A stretch of DNA of 61,946 nt, taken from assembly GCA_000442015.1 (NCBI GenBank), contig KE560847.1, forward strand, positions 1 through 61,946, given 5' to 3'. A model generated the notes under the pieces. That model was not told where the DNA came from. It made no database searches and worked only from the letters and a program-made list of their open reading frames with translations. Numbering within the stretch: position 1 is the stretch's first letter; every line of letters begins with the position of its first letter. Source of the stretch: Rozella allomycis CSF55 (Eukaryota > Rozellomycota). Shown piece by piece: positions 1 to 13,048 of the stretch. The position numbers were made by a program, and so were the translations under genes.

Positions 1-525
1 ATCCAAAAGCTCCCTCAAAATACCTTTACCTATTTCGAGCTACTGAACAGCGGCCTTGTCGAATCGCGCATCGACCGAATAAAGCTGCGGAACCGATTCC
101 TGGCCCTGCAGCGGCAGGTGCATCCTGACAATTTCAGCAGTGCGGATTCCGACCAGAAGAATATTAGTGAGGGGATTTCGTCGTTGATTAACAAGGCGTA
201 TCAAACGCTGTCTGATCCGATTTTGACGATCGAGTATGTGTTGGAGATTAATGGGAAGAATACGAGGGAAGATGCTAGGTTTGTGGATACAGAGTATTTG
301 GCGAGTGTGATGGAAAAGATGGAGGAGATTGAAGAGTGTGAAGAGGTTGGTATGTGTAAAGAGCTGATGAAGGAGCAGTTGAAGGAGATGAAAGAGTTGG
401 AAGATAAGATGCATGATTGTTTGGAGAGAAGGGATTATTTAAAGTGTCAGTCGTATTTGACAATGTATTATTACAAGAGGAGAGCGTTTAATGCGTGTAG
501 TGAGAAACTTGACGAACTGCAATAA
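1..525 (+). CDS. JAC1: Jac1/HscB-type J-domain co-chaperone (5' partial)
   Basis: The frame is open from base 1 to the TAA at 523-525 (174 residues visible; the true N-terminus is outside the window). A TYFELL segment near residue 10 followed by an HPD tripeptide at 41-43 marks the start of a J domain. The C-terminal part is the charged helical region expected of HscB/Jac1. The family delivers the Fe-S scaffold Isu to the mitochondrial Hsp70 and stimulates its ATPase. The first 180 bases are clearly more GC-rich than the rest of the gene. No intron is needed in the visible part. The gene is convergent with ECM29, about 95 bp away. Confidence 0.85.
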   Translation: MQKLPQNTFTYFELLNSGLVESRIDRIKLRNRFLALQRQVHPDNFSSADSDQKNISEGISSLINKAYQTLSDPILTIEYVLEINGKNTREDARFVDTEYLASVMEKMEEIEECEEVGMCKELMKEQLKEMKELEDKMHDCLERRDYLKCQSYLTMYYYKRRAFNACSEKLDELQ

Positions 526-620
526 CAATTTTGAACACAAAAGAGTCGTAAATCATTCATTCAAATTCTATCTACAAATTCTACATTAATAAATCATAAA
601 TTTCAAACAAATTTCAATTG

Positions 621-3600
621 TTATTTATTGATGAATGATTTGATCATTTCTTTAACAATTTGATCACTTTCAGTACTCGAAATATCAACTAGCCTCCTCA
701 CAACAATTTGATGATCAAAATGCTGTTCAATTAAACCCAACAATTCCAAAGCGGCCTGTTTCAATGAACTATATTTAGAATAATTAATCAAATCCAAAAT
801 AACAATTAAAAATTCTCTTGGCGGTGCAAATCTCGAAAATCTCACAAACAATTTCTTTAAAGATTCAATAGCCGCTGAATGAATCAACCAAACATGCGGC
901 GTCTTTAAAACATTTTCAATCAAACTAAAAACAACATTAACCTGTCTTTCAGCATCTATCATTACCATTAAAATTTATTAGTTTACTTGATGGTAAAATC
1001 AAAATGATTCCCTTGACAGCATTAGCCATCATCGAAACAAGAATAGGTTTATCATCCTGCTCATCTCTAATCACAACAGTTTCCAACACCTCTCTAAACA
1101 ATTCAAAAGTTTCCTCAAATTTATCAATCCCAATTTGATCAACGAAATTCGCCAACTGAAGCAGCGAATAATTCTTGTATTTAAGATTCTTCTTGCCAGC
1201 CTCCCTCAAATGAATCTTTCAACGCAAACCTATAAAATTACTTGGAAAGCCTCGTCACTTGGAAACCCATTCAATACCATCTGCACGGACAGACTAGTAA
1301 ACGCCATTAAAATTGCTTCTTTGCCATCCCACGTCTTGCCTTGCAACGCTTCTTTAAGCAATCCAAACAATCTAGCTGAAAATGGTTCAATAAACTTCCA
1401 TTCTATTAACCAAACTCTATTTCATTACCACTCTTGTTTATAAAAGCAGCAAGCGTTAATCCAGCCTGTTTTTTAATCTTCCAGTCGTTTGAATGAATAA
1501 TTTCAATAAAATCTACAAATTCTTTCACATACTCTGTAATAATCAACCCTTGTAATAACCGTTGTATTTGATTACTTTGGGGAATGTGATTGTTGAATGT
1601 TTTCCAATGATCATTATCGTCGTCAAAAGAACCAAAAAATGATATTGGGAGAATGGAAGAGTAGTGGTGTTTCAAGCAATCGGAATTTCTGTTGTGTATT
1701 TCTGTTAGAGTGTATGGAAAGAGAAAGGAGGATTGTTCAAAGTAAAGTTTTTTTAAATGATTGATAAAAGTGGATTGCACTTTTGATGAAGCGTTGATGA
1801 AAACAAAGGAAGCTGATTCAGCGTAGAGGGATGTTAAGAGTGAGTTTTTGTCGTTGAGAATACCAGAGATTGCGTATAATAGTTTATCGCAGTCTGATTG
1901 AGAGAATAAGTCTTGTCTTTTAGAGAATAATAGAACAATGAAGCGAGCACAGCCCACTTTTGAGGGTAAACCGACTGATTGAAAATAGTTGAATAAAATT
2001 ACTTGTTTTCTTTATTAAATGAATTAAATTATCTAAAAGATCGTTATTAGAGTCTATTTGATCAATTAGAGATTCAATTGCAGATAGAGAGGGAGATTGT
2101 TTTGTTAGTTGGATGCGTAGTTGATCCAAGTCATTTAAGTGGAATGAAGCGTAATTGAAGATTGAAGGTTCTAATTCAGATAAAGATTCTAATAATTTTG
2201 ATATTAAAGGGATAATGAATGGTTTTAAAGTAGAAGAAGAAGATTTACAAATAGAGAGAATAATTTTTAAACTGAAAGATCTAACTTGATCAACACTTGA
2301 AGACAATCCACTATTCAACAAGAAAGGAATTGTACACTCAAGAGTATTAGAGGTGTTAGAGGGAGAAGTGGAGGGTGAAGAAGTAGAAGGAGAGTTAGAA
2401 GTAGAAGGTGAAGTAGTTTCAACTTGCTCAACAGTGTGATGACTCTCAAAAGTATTACTACTCGTAACTGCCGCATTTCCATTATCATATCCAATGTCGG
2501 TTAATGTGAGGTTGCCGAGTGTGGTACAGGTTGAGATTGCAGCTAAACGAACAGATTCTTTTAAATCATCTAAACAATTAAAAGTATTTCTCCAACATTT
2601 CTTTAAATCATCTTGATTGATTAAATTTAATCTTTTTCCTTTTAATAAATCAGATAAAGCCAAACAAGAAGATTCTCTAACTTTCCATTGAAAATTTTCC
2701 ATTCCAGTTAAACATTCAATTAATATTTCATTGAAACAACTTTATGAATTTAAAACTTGTGGGTTTTACTCTTGAATTAAATTTTTAGTGTTGAATGAAT
2801 TGAAAATCTTTTTCATTGTTTCTCTAACTTTGATTGATGGATCAAAATTGAATCTGTAAAGTTTTGGTAAAATTTTCTTTTTTTCTTTTTCAAAGATTGG
2901 ATTAAAATATTTATTTAAATTTTCTGAATTATAATTTGAACTAATATTCATAAATTGATAAATTAATTCTGGATTCTCTATTCCATTAACAAGGGTCATC
3001 AATTCATTTAATGAATTCACTTCACTTGCATTTGTATCATTTAAACTCTTTATTAATAAATTTAGCATTTTATTTCTCAATATTGAATTCCCCACTGAAA
3101 ACAAAACAGCCATTCCTTTATAAAGGAGGGATAAAGTATTTACCTATTATTAAGAAGAAGTTAGAGGTTACCTATTAGAACTCTTAAAACATTTCATTAC
3201 CTATGTTAACTATTTAAACCATCTCTTTACCTTTGGCTGATGTTTGAGTCGTAATTTCTTCCTTTTCTTTCAACATTTGAATTAAAAATTCATGAATCTT
3301 TTCAATCTTTTCTTCATTCAATTTGTCACCTAAATGTTCCAAAACACAAACAATCCAAATTGTTAAATTTCTCTTTACTATTTGTCTTGTTTCATTTTCA
3401 TTCAATCTAATCAACTCATCAATCAATATTTCATTAAATATTTCAAGTGTTTTATGACTATTACATAATTCAATTGCTTTATGACTATTACATAATTCAC
3501 TATCTATTTCACCCTTCACCTCCACTTTCACCTCTACTTTCCATTGATTGAATTGAGGGGATCTCTCTTTCCCTATTAAAATACTCAACATTTCTCCAAT

Positions 3601-5867
3601 TATTAATTGAATCGCCATTGATTTCTCACTCTTAAAACTTTCAATCTCTTTCATCAACTCTTCTTCTCTTCGCATATAAATAAAAGCCAAAACTCTTCCA
3701 ACAAACTCTAAATTCTTTTCCTTTCCACTCTTGAACATTTTCATCAACAATTCTTCAATCTCTTTAAAACATTCAATCTCTTTCAATTCTTCATTAAAAC
3801 TTTGCATTTTAATAACATTTTCTAAACTTTGACATCCAACTGCAATTCTCCCACTTTCCAGAAATTTCAAAATTATTTTCATGAAATTTCCAAAATCTTC
3901 TCTTTTCAAATTAAACGAATGAAACATCAAAATTCCACATTCTTCTTCTTCTCTAACATTACTCAATTTTATTTCAACTAATTTCTCAAGTGGCTCATTT
4001 GGATATATTCCATTTCTAGATAAAATAAAAGTCAACATTCTCTGCAATTGAAATGGTCCATTCTTTACATAATTAGAAAATAACTTTAAATCTTTATGAC
4101 CCTTGCAATAGAAATCTAAAAATAATAAAAATAAACAAGATGAATATGAAAAATTCAAATAAATCCAATCAATCCACTCATCCACAATTTCTCTCTCTAA
4201 AATACTCTCCATCAACTCATCATTCATTTCAACTCGCTTAAATACAATCAAATAATCTTCTGGCACATTAAACACTCCAACCATCGCTAACACATTCCTC
4301 TCTAGAAAATTAAACAAAACTTTCCATCCCTTTTCCTTTATCAAATTTCTCTTCTCTTTAATCTCTTCATTCAATTCTCTAAAATCAATCTTCATTCTCT
4401 CAGCCCTATACAGACAACTATACGCCTCTTCTTGCAAATCAACCAATTCATCCCCACAACAAACTACAAAACAACTCAAACTAAAACTATCATCCTCCTT
4501 AAACATCATTTTCAAACACTTTATTCCACTCATTTTACTCGCTTTAGTTTCATTCTACCCCTCAAGTCTATTTAAGAAATTTACTAATTGTTCAAACAGA
4601 AATTTCTTCATTTCCTTTTCATCAAAATACTTCAACGCCTTTGCCAACGATACAATACACTGCTGCACAGAATACACTATATTCTTATTCCCACTATCCC
4701 TCAACAACCCAAACATCCTCTTAACCATCTCCACCTGCCTCTCATACAACCCAGCCCTCTTATCAATCAAGACTGACAAACACTTGAAACTCAAATTTAT
4801 TAAATTCTCATTTTCTATCTCTCATCAAAACAAATTCATACCAAAACTACGCGCCAAATTCATCGCATTCTCAAACACAAATTTCTCCAAGCCACTCGCT
4901 AGTATTGGCGCAATGTTCTCTATCTGAAGATTCTCAATAACATTCAACACAAACTTTAAAACAGTCAACTGCAACCTCATATTGGTATGCTCGCCAAACA
5001 ATCCCTCAAATACAACTTTAATCGCTTCTGGCATCTTTTGTGACGCCCTCTGTGATTTCATCAGTGAATTCAACAGTTTAACCTTTATATTCGGATTATT
5101 CATTTTCCTCTCATTCTTTGAAAGCAGCCATCCGAAAATAATTTCAATAAACTACTATAGTTTCAACTATTAGTTACCCATTCATTTTCATAGTCTATTC
5201 TCTCAAGCTTTTTCATCGCCGTATCACTCTGATTGCCAATCTCACTGCCTTCCAACCCAACTCCAATAACAAACACAACCATCTTTTCAAACGACTCAAA
5301 CACACGCGTCTCCGACACAAACTCTACTATCCTTTGCTTCATTCCAACCAGCATCTTCGAATCAACACCACCCTGATTATTCACCATACTCTTATCACCC
5401 TCCGACAGAACATTGCTCGGATACAACAGAAACACACACAAAGCATCAATAAACACCCTCCTCGTTTCAAGATCAACATCAAACCGCTCCCCCCTCATCT
5501 CATCCAACGAACATATCACCCAATTCACCAAATAACTCTTATACAGCACATTCAGCGGTCGACTCAGTCCTCTCAAAACAACCCACATTGCCTTCTTCTC
5601 GTCCCCCTTCATCCGCTTAAACGCTGCATCAGCTACAAGCATCCCTATCGGATGGTACTTGGTCTTTATCACATCGTACACCGCATAGAAATTTATAAAC
5701 ACGTTCGCGTCCAGCTTTATTCGCTTCAGCAGCATTGATAACAGCTGCGTCGTGCGCGCATCCAATGGAAGCTTTAGAAGGTCTAGAAGGTAGAGGTCAC
5801 ATATTTTTTGTAGTTGCGCGGTTGATTCGGCAAACGCTAGTTGCCATTCGCAATCGTCCAAATTCAT
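621..5867 (-). CDS. ECM29: Ecm29 proteasome adaptor/scaffold (HEAT repeats)
   Basis: Nine introns are placed by frame and by alignment with remembered Ecm29 blocks: 5152-5177, 4815-4841, 4538-4558, 3116-3230, 2740-2769, 1975-2002, 1403-1428, 1216-1241 and 956-986. The spliced CDS is 4,917 nt (1,638 aa), against about 1,850 aa in yeast and human. Family-specific blocks appear in order: AIKVVFEGLFG near residue 260, FMNIS and LPKLYRFNFDPS mid-protein, then WKVRESSCLALSDLLKG, WDGKEAIL and the terminal HEAT helices. Ecm29 binds 26S proteasomes, stabilising or disassembling them and linking them to motors and membranes. Intron 4 (115 nt) is anomalous and listed separately. The start ATG at 5867 opens with the WQLAFAES motif expected at the N-terminus. 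Confidence 0.9.
3116..3230 (-). other. Composite intron: four GTAA-starting mini-units end to end
   Basis: This is ECM29 intron 4. Read on the minus strand it divides exactly into units of 30, 29, 28 and 28 nt. Every unit begins GTAA; units 1-3 end in TAG and unit 4 in AAG. Each junction is TAG|GTAA with no exon base between. Splicing out the whole 115 nt joins AAA-G to GA-ATG, giving AKG-MAVLF, which matches the Ecm29 family block around this position. All other ECM29 introns are 21-31 nt, so each unit has the size of one normal intron. Confidence 0.75.
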
Positions 5868-5959
5868 GTCTAAGCCTCATTTAGGGATGAACTTGGAATG
5901 AATCTATATTCTTTACTAGCATTAATTTAAGATCAAAATTTATTAGATTTAAATTAAAC

Positions 5960-7538
5960 ATGTCGCCACGAATTCCTTTATTTTGTGAAAGCCTTTATTT
6001 TGACGTATTTCAAGAATCCAAGCCACCTAGGTCTATGACTTTTACGCACAGAAAACGTAAAGGAAAAGATGCACTGCGTAAGAAAAATTTCTATAAATAA
6101 CAGAGGGCGGTGTAAATTTCCACTGCAACGGTTGTCACAAAGATATAACACATATCGTCAGAATATGCTGTGCAGTGTGTGCAGATACGCATATCTGTGT
6201 AGAGTGCTTCAGCGCAGGTGCAGAGTTCCATTCACATTTAAATACACATCCCTACAGAGTGTTTGTAATTTGATATTTGTTGCGAAACTAGGATACACTT
6301 CAAACCACGATATACACTGAAGACTGGTCTGCAGAAGAAGAATGGTTTCTCCTGGAAGGAATTGAAACAATGGGAATGGGAAATTGGCAGGGTATCAGCG
6401 AAGTGGTTGGAACAAAGACAAGGGAGGAGTGTGAGAAGCATTATTTTGATATTTATGTGACCAGCGACGAATTTCCACTGCCGGTATGTACATGAATGAT
6501 TATTAATAGTAGAAAAATGTATCAAATGATCGTGAATTGTCAATGGAAGCGAAAATTCTTACAAAGGATGGTCTTGAATGGCTAGGGAAAGAAAAGTTTG
6601 AAAAGGCCATAAATTCGTATCCAGAAATACCAAAATTGACGTCAGTTCCTGCAAACCATGAAATACAAGGGTACATGCCTTTAAGAGGAGAATTCGATTA
6701 TGAACAAGAACAAGAAGCTGAAATGTCGGTTAAAGATATTTCCTTTCATGAAGATGATTCAGCCTCTGAAGTTGAACTTAAATTAACAATGCTTGAAATT
6801 TACTACGACAGATTGAATAGAAGATACGAGAAACGTGACTTTGTTTTGACGAGGGGGTTCACTGACTATAAAAAGATGCAAACCATTGAAAAATCTAGAT
6901 CTAAAGAAGAAAGAGATATTTTGAATACAATGAAGCCGTTTGCTAGATTCATGACCCCTGGAGATTTCAATGATTTCTGTTCTGGATTGTTCGCAGAGAA
7001 AGAATTGATGAATCGCTGTGCCCTTTTACAAGAATGCAGGAAAATGGGATTCACTACCCTTGCTCAAGTGGAAGCGTACGAAAAGGAGAAAATATTAAGC
7101 AAAGACCCCAATTACAAAAGAAAAGAACCATCAGTTTCGCCTTATGTCAAACCACCAAAATTAGTTATTAGAGCGTCTGGTTCAACTGATGTTGGATCCA
7201 TCGCTGACTTTCTTAGCGGGGCTAAAGGAGGGAGGATGTTTGGTAATCAAGATGCTTTGATATCAATAGGAACTCCACTGGACATGAACAATACAGACGG
7301 CGCTGAATTGCTGTCGCCTAAAGAAAGAGAACTTTGCGGAATGCTACGATTGAATCCCAAGTCTTATTTAAATGTTAAAGATACCCTAATGGCAGAATAT
7401 CACAAACAAGGGCATCTGAAAAGAGCAAAGGCAAGGCAAATGATTAAAATAGACGTCAACAAGACTGGCAAGCTTTATGACTTTTTTGTTAAATGCGGGT
7501 GGATTAAAAATCAATTTCCTCCATCAGTGCAGAATTAA
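5960..7538 (+). CDS. ADA2: Ada2 transcriptional adaptor (ZZ, SANT, SWIRM)
   Basis: Introns at 6078-6103, 6265-6291 and 6484-6512 give a 498-aa protein. A ZZ zinc finger (residues about 45-95) shows FHCNGCHKDI, ICCAVCAD, ICVECFS and the paired histidines. It is followed by a SANT/Myb domain (WSAEEEWFLLEGIE ... GNWQGISEVVGTK) and a C-terminal SWIRM domain (LCGMLRLNPKSYLNVK ... DFFVKCGWI). This order is diagnostic of Ada2. Ada2 activates the Gcn5 acetyltransferase in the SAGA/ADA complexes. The start at 5960 is chosen because it is in frame with the first exon; an internal ATG at 6035 would also give the full ZZ domain. Confidence 0.93.
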
Positions 7539-7556
7539 ATAAATTTTTATATTTTA

Positions 7557-8728
7557 TTACATTTTATTTTCGTGTAAATTGATTGAAGGATCGAATGGGT
7601 GAACAATGTCATCATCAAACTGAAGATACAAGCCATCAAAAGCCAATCTTACATAATGACCAGTTTCATTCTCGTATAATTCTAATTTCTTTGTCATTTT
7701 ATCATGTTCAGTCGAATGCGACATTCCAACCAGAAATGTAACTTCTGGTTTAATCGTTTCAATCACTTGGATGCATTGATCAAAAGTAAAATGACTTTTA
7801 TGATAAGAATTTGAATCCCCTACAATAATATTTTTGACTGAATACCTTTTAACATATCTAATATTAAGACTTTAGTAGTTCCCTTCATCTCCCCTAAACC
7901 TTGTTCAGATATTTTGCTAACATCTGAAATGTATGAAATTCCTTTAAAGTGAAAAGAAAGACACATGAAAGGCTCAGTTTCATTCTTAATGCCATGCTCA
8001 ACTACTTTAACCCATGCCAAATGAGTACCTGGAAGTGGCAAAACGTCAACTCCACAAACTTCAAACGTTTTATTCCATTCAATCATTCTGAAAGATATAT
8101 CTGAAACATCTCCGCCTCCAGTTGCGCACTCTTTATTAACCAAGTACGGGAATGCCTGCGCTATTGTAGAAAACGTTTGTTGATCACAATACACAGCGGC
8201 GTTCTCTTGAAGAACCATTGTCCATTGTCGTAACTCGTCAAGTCCGAAACAAGCATCTGCATGTGGATGAGTTAAAACAACACCATCAATAAATGGCGCA
8301 AATTGTTTATTGGCTTGTAAAAATGGCAACAATATTGAGATTGCTGAATCATAAAAAGTCTTATAAACATTTGCCCTATTACTTTACCTTGCCACAATCT
8401 ATAATAAACATCTTTGTAGAATAGATTTCTTTTCTATTATGATATGTCTGAAATCTGGCAGTTTGTTCCGATGCATTGGCCTCCCTTAATTTTTCGTTAT
8501 GTTCCGAATCAAAGAATACAGCTATACTGGTATTTCTCCTCCTATTCTTTGAGTACATATATTGAGCGGATTTGCATGTGATACAAGAAATGGGGCATCT
8601 AGTCAGGCAATGAATAGCTGGAACACAGGATGACGTTCCTTATGTTTGGGTATCATCCAATTTATACCTGTTCCAAGAAATAGGATTCCTTTGATTGGGG
8701 ATGGTAGTTTTATCCTCAAAATTTCCAT
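7557..8728 (-). CDS. PhnP-like metallo-beta-lactamase-fold hydrolase
   Basis: Introns at 8639-8667, 8360-8387 and 7820-7845 give 362 aa. The protein begins with an ILFLGTGTSS strand-loop, then two CxxC-type cysteines and NRRRNTS. An IIDCGKTF segment and the HxHxD signature THPHADACFGLDELR follow, with further metal-ligand regions later (LPGTH; a histidine-rich C-terminus with SHSTEH). This matches the fungal/bacterial PhnP-like branch of the fold, which acts as a phosphodiesterase with two metal ions. The actual substrate cannot be told from sequence. It is convergent with ADA2; the two stops are 18 bp apart. Confidence 0.8.
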
Positions 8729-8983
8729 TGTGAAATATTCAAAAATCAAAACGGGGTTTTAAAATGGGGCAATCATTTGGCTGTTCATTTATGGTTTGAT
8801 AAGAGATTCATTCCTTATTTTTTACAGACACCGATGATGCGAATTGCGAAAGTGTCCTCTTTATGATGGGTAGCCAGGTCATATAAATGACTGTTCCATT
8901 GTATTCAAACATTCGTTCAAGAAATCTAGTGAACTAGTGATTAAATAATCTCTTTAAAATTTCTTTAATAAAGTATTTTATTT

Positions 8984-10682
8984 CTAAAAGGCAAACCCGT
9001 TTTGAGGTACCTTGATCGAATTCGGTTCAAAATCAAATATCATTTGGCCTTGGTTTTCGACATTAAGATCCAAATCATCGTCCTCGTTAAAATAATTGCA
9101 TATTATCTCTTGGCATTTGAAACTTATTTCATTCTTGTCGTGATTCAATAACTGCTCGATAGTTTGTAACCCTCCGATCTCTTCTATTTCAGTTTTATAT
9201 ACATTCGTTGAAGATTCATTAATTTGTTTGAAGTGTTCCCCGACTTCTAATATGTTCTCCAGTGCCTCTAATAAAATTTGGACAAGTTCAGCATCGGCAA
9301 TCCTTAACGTATCACAGAGGTGCTTAATTGAACCTTGAATCACTAGATACCTATATATACAATTAATGCATTAATTACTTTGTTTGGTCGGGGTACTTGT
9401 ATTTCTGAGATGTTGCGTTTGCAATTACTTGACACACTTGCGCTTTTACTTTATAATCAAAACGTTTCGCTGTTTGTATCATTAGAGGAATGATGGAAGA
9501 ATTAATAATTGCCTGAATCTGCTCAGGATTACCGGCAGCAAGATTTGAGATTACCCAGCAAGTTTCTCGAATTAAATTTCTCGAAGGGTGCTGCAATAAC
9601 CTAAATGAGGTTTTTAGAAATCCAGAGTTGATGATTTCCTGATAAAAACTACAAATTTATATTACATTAGCATGAGAATCCAGTCCAAAGGCGACATTTC
9701 CTATGACCCTTAATGCAGGTCTGAGATATGAATCATCATTGGCAGTGTCGAGTATTTGAATCAGTTTTCGAATTATTCCCACATTAACAACTAACTCAAC
9801 AAATACATTTGTATTTTCAGTTAAATAATCCAATGCCCAACAAGCATCAGATTGAATGTCTGAATCCGGAAAGTCTAATAACATATTTACACCAGAAATT
9901 ATTTGATCTGAAAATCGGGCTCTTGTTGTCTCTCCAACACTCTCTTTTCGGCATAGATTTGTTAGAGTCCAAACACAACTATTAAGCATACTTTCATCAC
10001 AAGAGGATGGATTCTTGTGAGCGAGTGATATGTAACTTAATATTGGATCTAAAATTCCGCACTCAAATAGATAACTTCTACATTCGTCCGTATCAGACGC
10101 AATGTTTCCTAAAGCCCAGATAGCCTATTTAGGTTATGTAAAACTATGTACTTTCATCATCATTTCCGAAACTCCTGAACTAAATTGTTGTATAATGTCA
10201 GGCACACATCCGCTTAAAATTACAGCGTTTGTATGTGCTGTTGTGCCGGAAGATATTATGTTGATTAAATGCATTGCTTCATATTGAATTTCTCTTACAG
10301 CATCCCAATTTATTTGTTCGATCTGATCGTATTTTATTGGTACGATGATATCTGCGCATATTTTGAGCACTCCAGCTGATATAGCGATGTCTGATATCTC
10401 CTTTACATCATCAAGAAGTAATCGCCGCATTTCAATAATAGAATTCAACTTCACTTGAAGATCTGATTGCTCCATGCCTTTAACAATTAAAGGGACCTTA
10501 GCCTTTATTTCTTCCAATTTCATTTTTTCAAACATTTCTTCTGATTGGATACGCTTTTTCTGTTGTTGAAGCTCCCTATAGTTTTTGCTCAATTCAATCT
10601 TATGTTGATCTCTCCTTCTCCTCATCTCATCCTTCGTCAAAGCATTATTTTTGAAACTAAGACGAGTCCTCTGTGATGCCAT
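8984..10682 (-). CDS. KPNA: Importin alpha (karyopherin alpha), copy 1
   Basis: Introns at 10125-10151, 9639-9665 and 9351-9378 give 538 aa, the usual family length. The N-terminus holds a basic IBB domain (RRRRDQHKIELSKNYREL). About ten ARM repeats follow, with hallmark segments AIWALGNIASD, SCVWTLTNLCRK, RETCWVISNLAAG and a C-terminal acidic tail ending in GFAF. It binds NLS cargo and importin beta for nuclear import. The gene is divergent from a second importin-alpha gene that starts 158 bp away and has introns at the same three codon positions. The start is the first ATG, at 10682. Confidence 0.93.
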
Positions 10683-10839
10683 TACCGGAACATTTTTAAG
10701 CAACAACTTAAATTAGAATGATAACGCATGTTTGTCTAATTTTGGATTACTTAGAGTCATGTTGAAACAAACTTCTCTTAAATGCTTAAAAAGACTTTTT
10801 TTATTTATAAAGTCTGAATAAAATACATATTACATAAAT

Positions 10840-12595
10840 ATGTTCTTCTTTGAGACTTCGGAAGTAGCATATTCTCCGATGCCTTCACAATTGCCTCAAA
10901 ACATCAAGAACCGCCAAGCAGTATATAAAAATAACGCTTTCAGCAAGAACTTATTGAGGCAAGTTCGTGACCAGAATTTAGTAGAAATTAGAAAATCAAA
11001 GCAGATAGAAGAACTTCAAAAGCGAAGAGGTATCTCGTCGTCTAGAGAATTGGAATTCGAATTTGAAAAAGAGGACGTTGATATTACCCAACTGGAATAT
11101 CATACTTTGAGATTAGATTCAACAGATATTAATGAAATTGCAGATTCAGCGAAGCATTTACGTATTGCTCTTTCAAGATTTTCTAATCCACCAATAGCCA
11201 CAGTCTTAACATTCGGCATATTAGAGAAATGCGTCAAGTTAATGCACCCATTTACGGGAGATATGGGTATTGCGCCTGCCGAAAGAGAATTGATAAAGAG
11301 CATACAATTTGAAATAGCATGGATTATAACTAACATAGCATCTGGAACTTCGTATCAAACACTAGCCGTGGCAAGAAGTGGAATTATTCCTGACTTGCTT
11401 TATCATTTTATTAATGGAGACGACGAAATGAAGGGGCAGGTAATTCACTATATTGTATTGTACAGGTTATATGGGCATTTGGGAACATTGCAGGAGACGA
11501 CTCTACATGTCGTAATATACTTTTCAATAGCGGGGTTCTGAATGCGGTTCTTGATTTTATTAAAATACTCATTAATGGACAAAGAGACATTGATATTTCA
11601 ATATTTAGGAATTGTGTATGGACTTTGTCCAATCTTTGCCGAAAAGATGCGTCTGACGAAGATCAACAACAGACCAGACTAGAATTTTGCGCTAAAGTTT
11701 ATCCTATTTTAAAAATGCTCTTGTTTTGCTCCGATGACACAATTTTGACAGATACTCTATCAGCAATAGGGCATTTGACAGATGGCGAGATAGAAGAAAT
11801 AGAAATCGCCATTCAACTAGACATTCCACCAATATTGGTAGATGTATTAGGCTCAAAAGGGTCAGATTCAATTACAAAAGCAGCTATGAGAGCGATCGGG
11901 AACATAGTCACTGGAGATGACAACCAGACCCAAGTAAGATACTAGGGAATGTAGAACTTTAGGCAATAGTTAACGCCGGCTTTTTAAATGTGTCGCATAA
12001 AATTCTTGAATGCAAGCACAGAAGTATAATACGAGAATGTTGTTGGACGATTTCGAATATTGCGGCCGGAACGGAACTTCAAGTTCAAGCCGTTATTGAT
12101 TCGTGTTTGGTGCCAAGGTTGCTGGATCTTTTGAAAACATCAGAATTTAAAATACAAAAAGAAATTTGTTGGGCAATCTCTAATTTAACTTCTAAAAGGC
12201 TTGATTGTCCTTCTCAAACTCAGTAACAAGAAATGCATTCCTTAATTAGCTATGTCGTTCGCCAGGGATGCATAGGCGCTCTTTGTAAAATGTTAGATTG
12301 CGGCGACACAAGAATAATTCAGGTGATTTTGGATGCAATTGAAAACATTTTGATTGTTGGCGAAGCTTTCACGGATCAACAAGGTGCCAATCAATATGCC
12401 GTTGTAATTGAAGAAGAGGGCGGGCTAAGTAGAATTGAAAACCTTCAGAATCATCAGAAAGAAGAAATATACGAGAAATGCAAACTTATTATAGACAAGT
12501 ATTATTCAGAAGAAGTTGATTTAGCCTGTGATCCACCCGAGTTCTCGATGTTAACCGACAACATCTCAGTTCCCGCAGAAGGCTTTGCATTTTAA
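10840..12595 (+). CDS. Importin alpha, divergent paralogue (copy 2)
   Basis: Introns at 11440-11465, 11934-11962 and 12223-12249 give 557 aa. The protein has a weaker basic N-terminal stretch (QKRRG) than copy 1. ARM repeats carry VIWAFGNIAGD, NCVWTLSNLCRK and RECCWTISNIAAG, and the tail also ends in GFAF. All three introns sit at the same codon and phase as in copy 1, so the pair arose by inverted duplication of an intron-bearing gene. The reduced IBB positive charge and the drifted ARM repeats suggest a specialised adaptor. Cargo cannot be predicted. Confidence 0.9.
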
Positions 12596-12694
12596 AATTT
12601 AAATATTAAAGAATAAATAGTATTTATATTCTTTAGTTTTACTTGTGTTGCAACTAGAAACTATTTTGCGATACCCCGGTTATACAAATTACGA

Positions 12695-13048
12695 ATGACA
12701 AACTCTAACGAAACAGATAAAGTACAAACTTTGCTTCGAATATCACTTTCAGACACCGACAAACTTATAAATTCATGGATTCCAACATCATACAAAGATG
12801 CGCCCAAAGAGCCAAAGGCTCTTTCAATATATATTCCTGGAACAGGCTTAGGATATATAAAGAAAAATAATGAAAAGAAATCTGCTGACGCGAAAAAGAC
12901 AAAAAAGATACATGAAGCTGTTCTTGGTAAGAAGAGGAAAGAAAATCACAAAATGTCAGATCAAAATATTCGGAGATCTTCATTTATGAATGAAGAAGAG
13001 AGTGACGAAGAAACCTCTAGAGCAAGTTCAATTAAAAGAAGAAAGTAG
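12695..13048 (+). CDS. Small hydrophilic protein, possible DUF3245 type
   Basis: This is an intronless 117-aa frame with its own ATG, lying 100 bp after importin-alpha copy 2. It starts with an acidic helix-forming part (SDTDKLINSWIPTSY), then a conserved-looking IYIPGTGLGYIKK. A long Lys-rich tail follows, containing KKTKK and KKRKE and ending in KRRK. The Leu/Trp N-terminal motif followed by a GLG segment recalls the fungal DUF3245 family of small proteins, but I cannot confirm that. The basic tail suggests a nuclear or nucleolar location. No function is assigned. Confidence 0.6.
   Translation: MTNSNETDKVQTLLRISLSDTDKLINSWIPTSYKDAPKEPKALSIYIPGTGLGYIKKNNEKKSADAKKTKKIHEAVLGKKRKENHKMSDQNIRRSSFMNEEESDEETSRASSIKRRK

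Noticed and set aside
1135-1443. Plus-strand ORF of 102 codons
   Set aside because: It is antisense to ECM29 exons that show clear family conservation.
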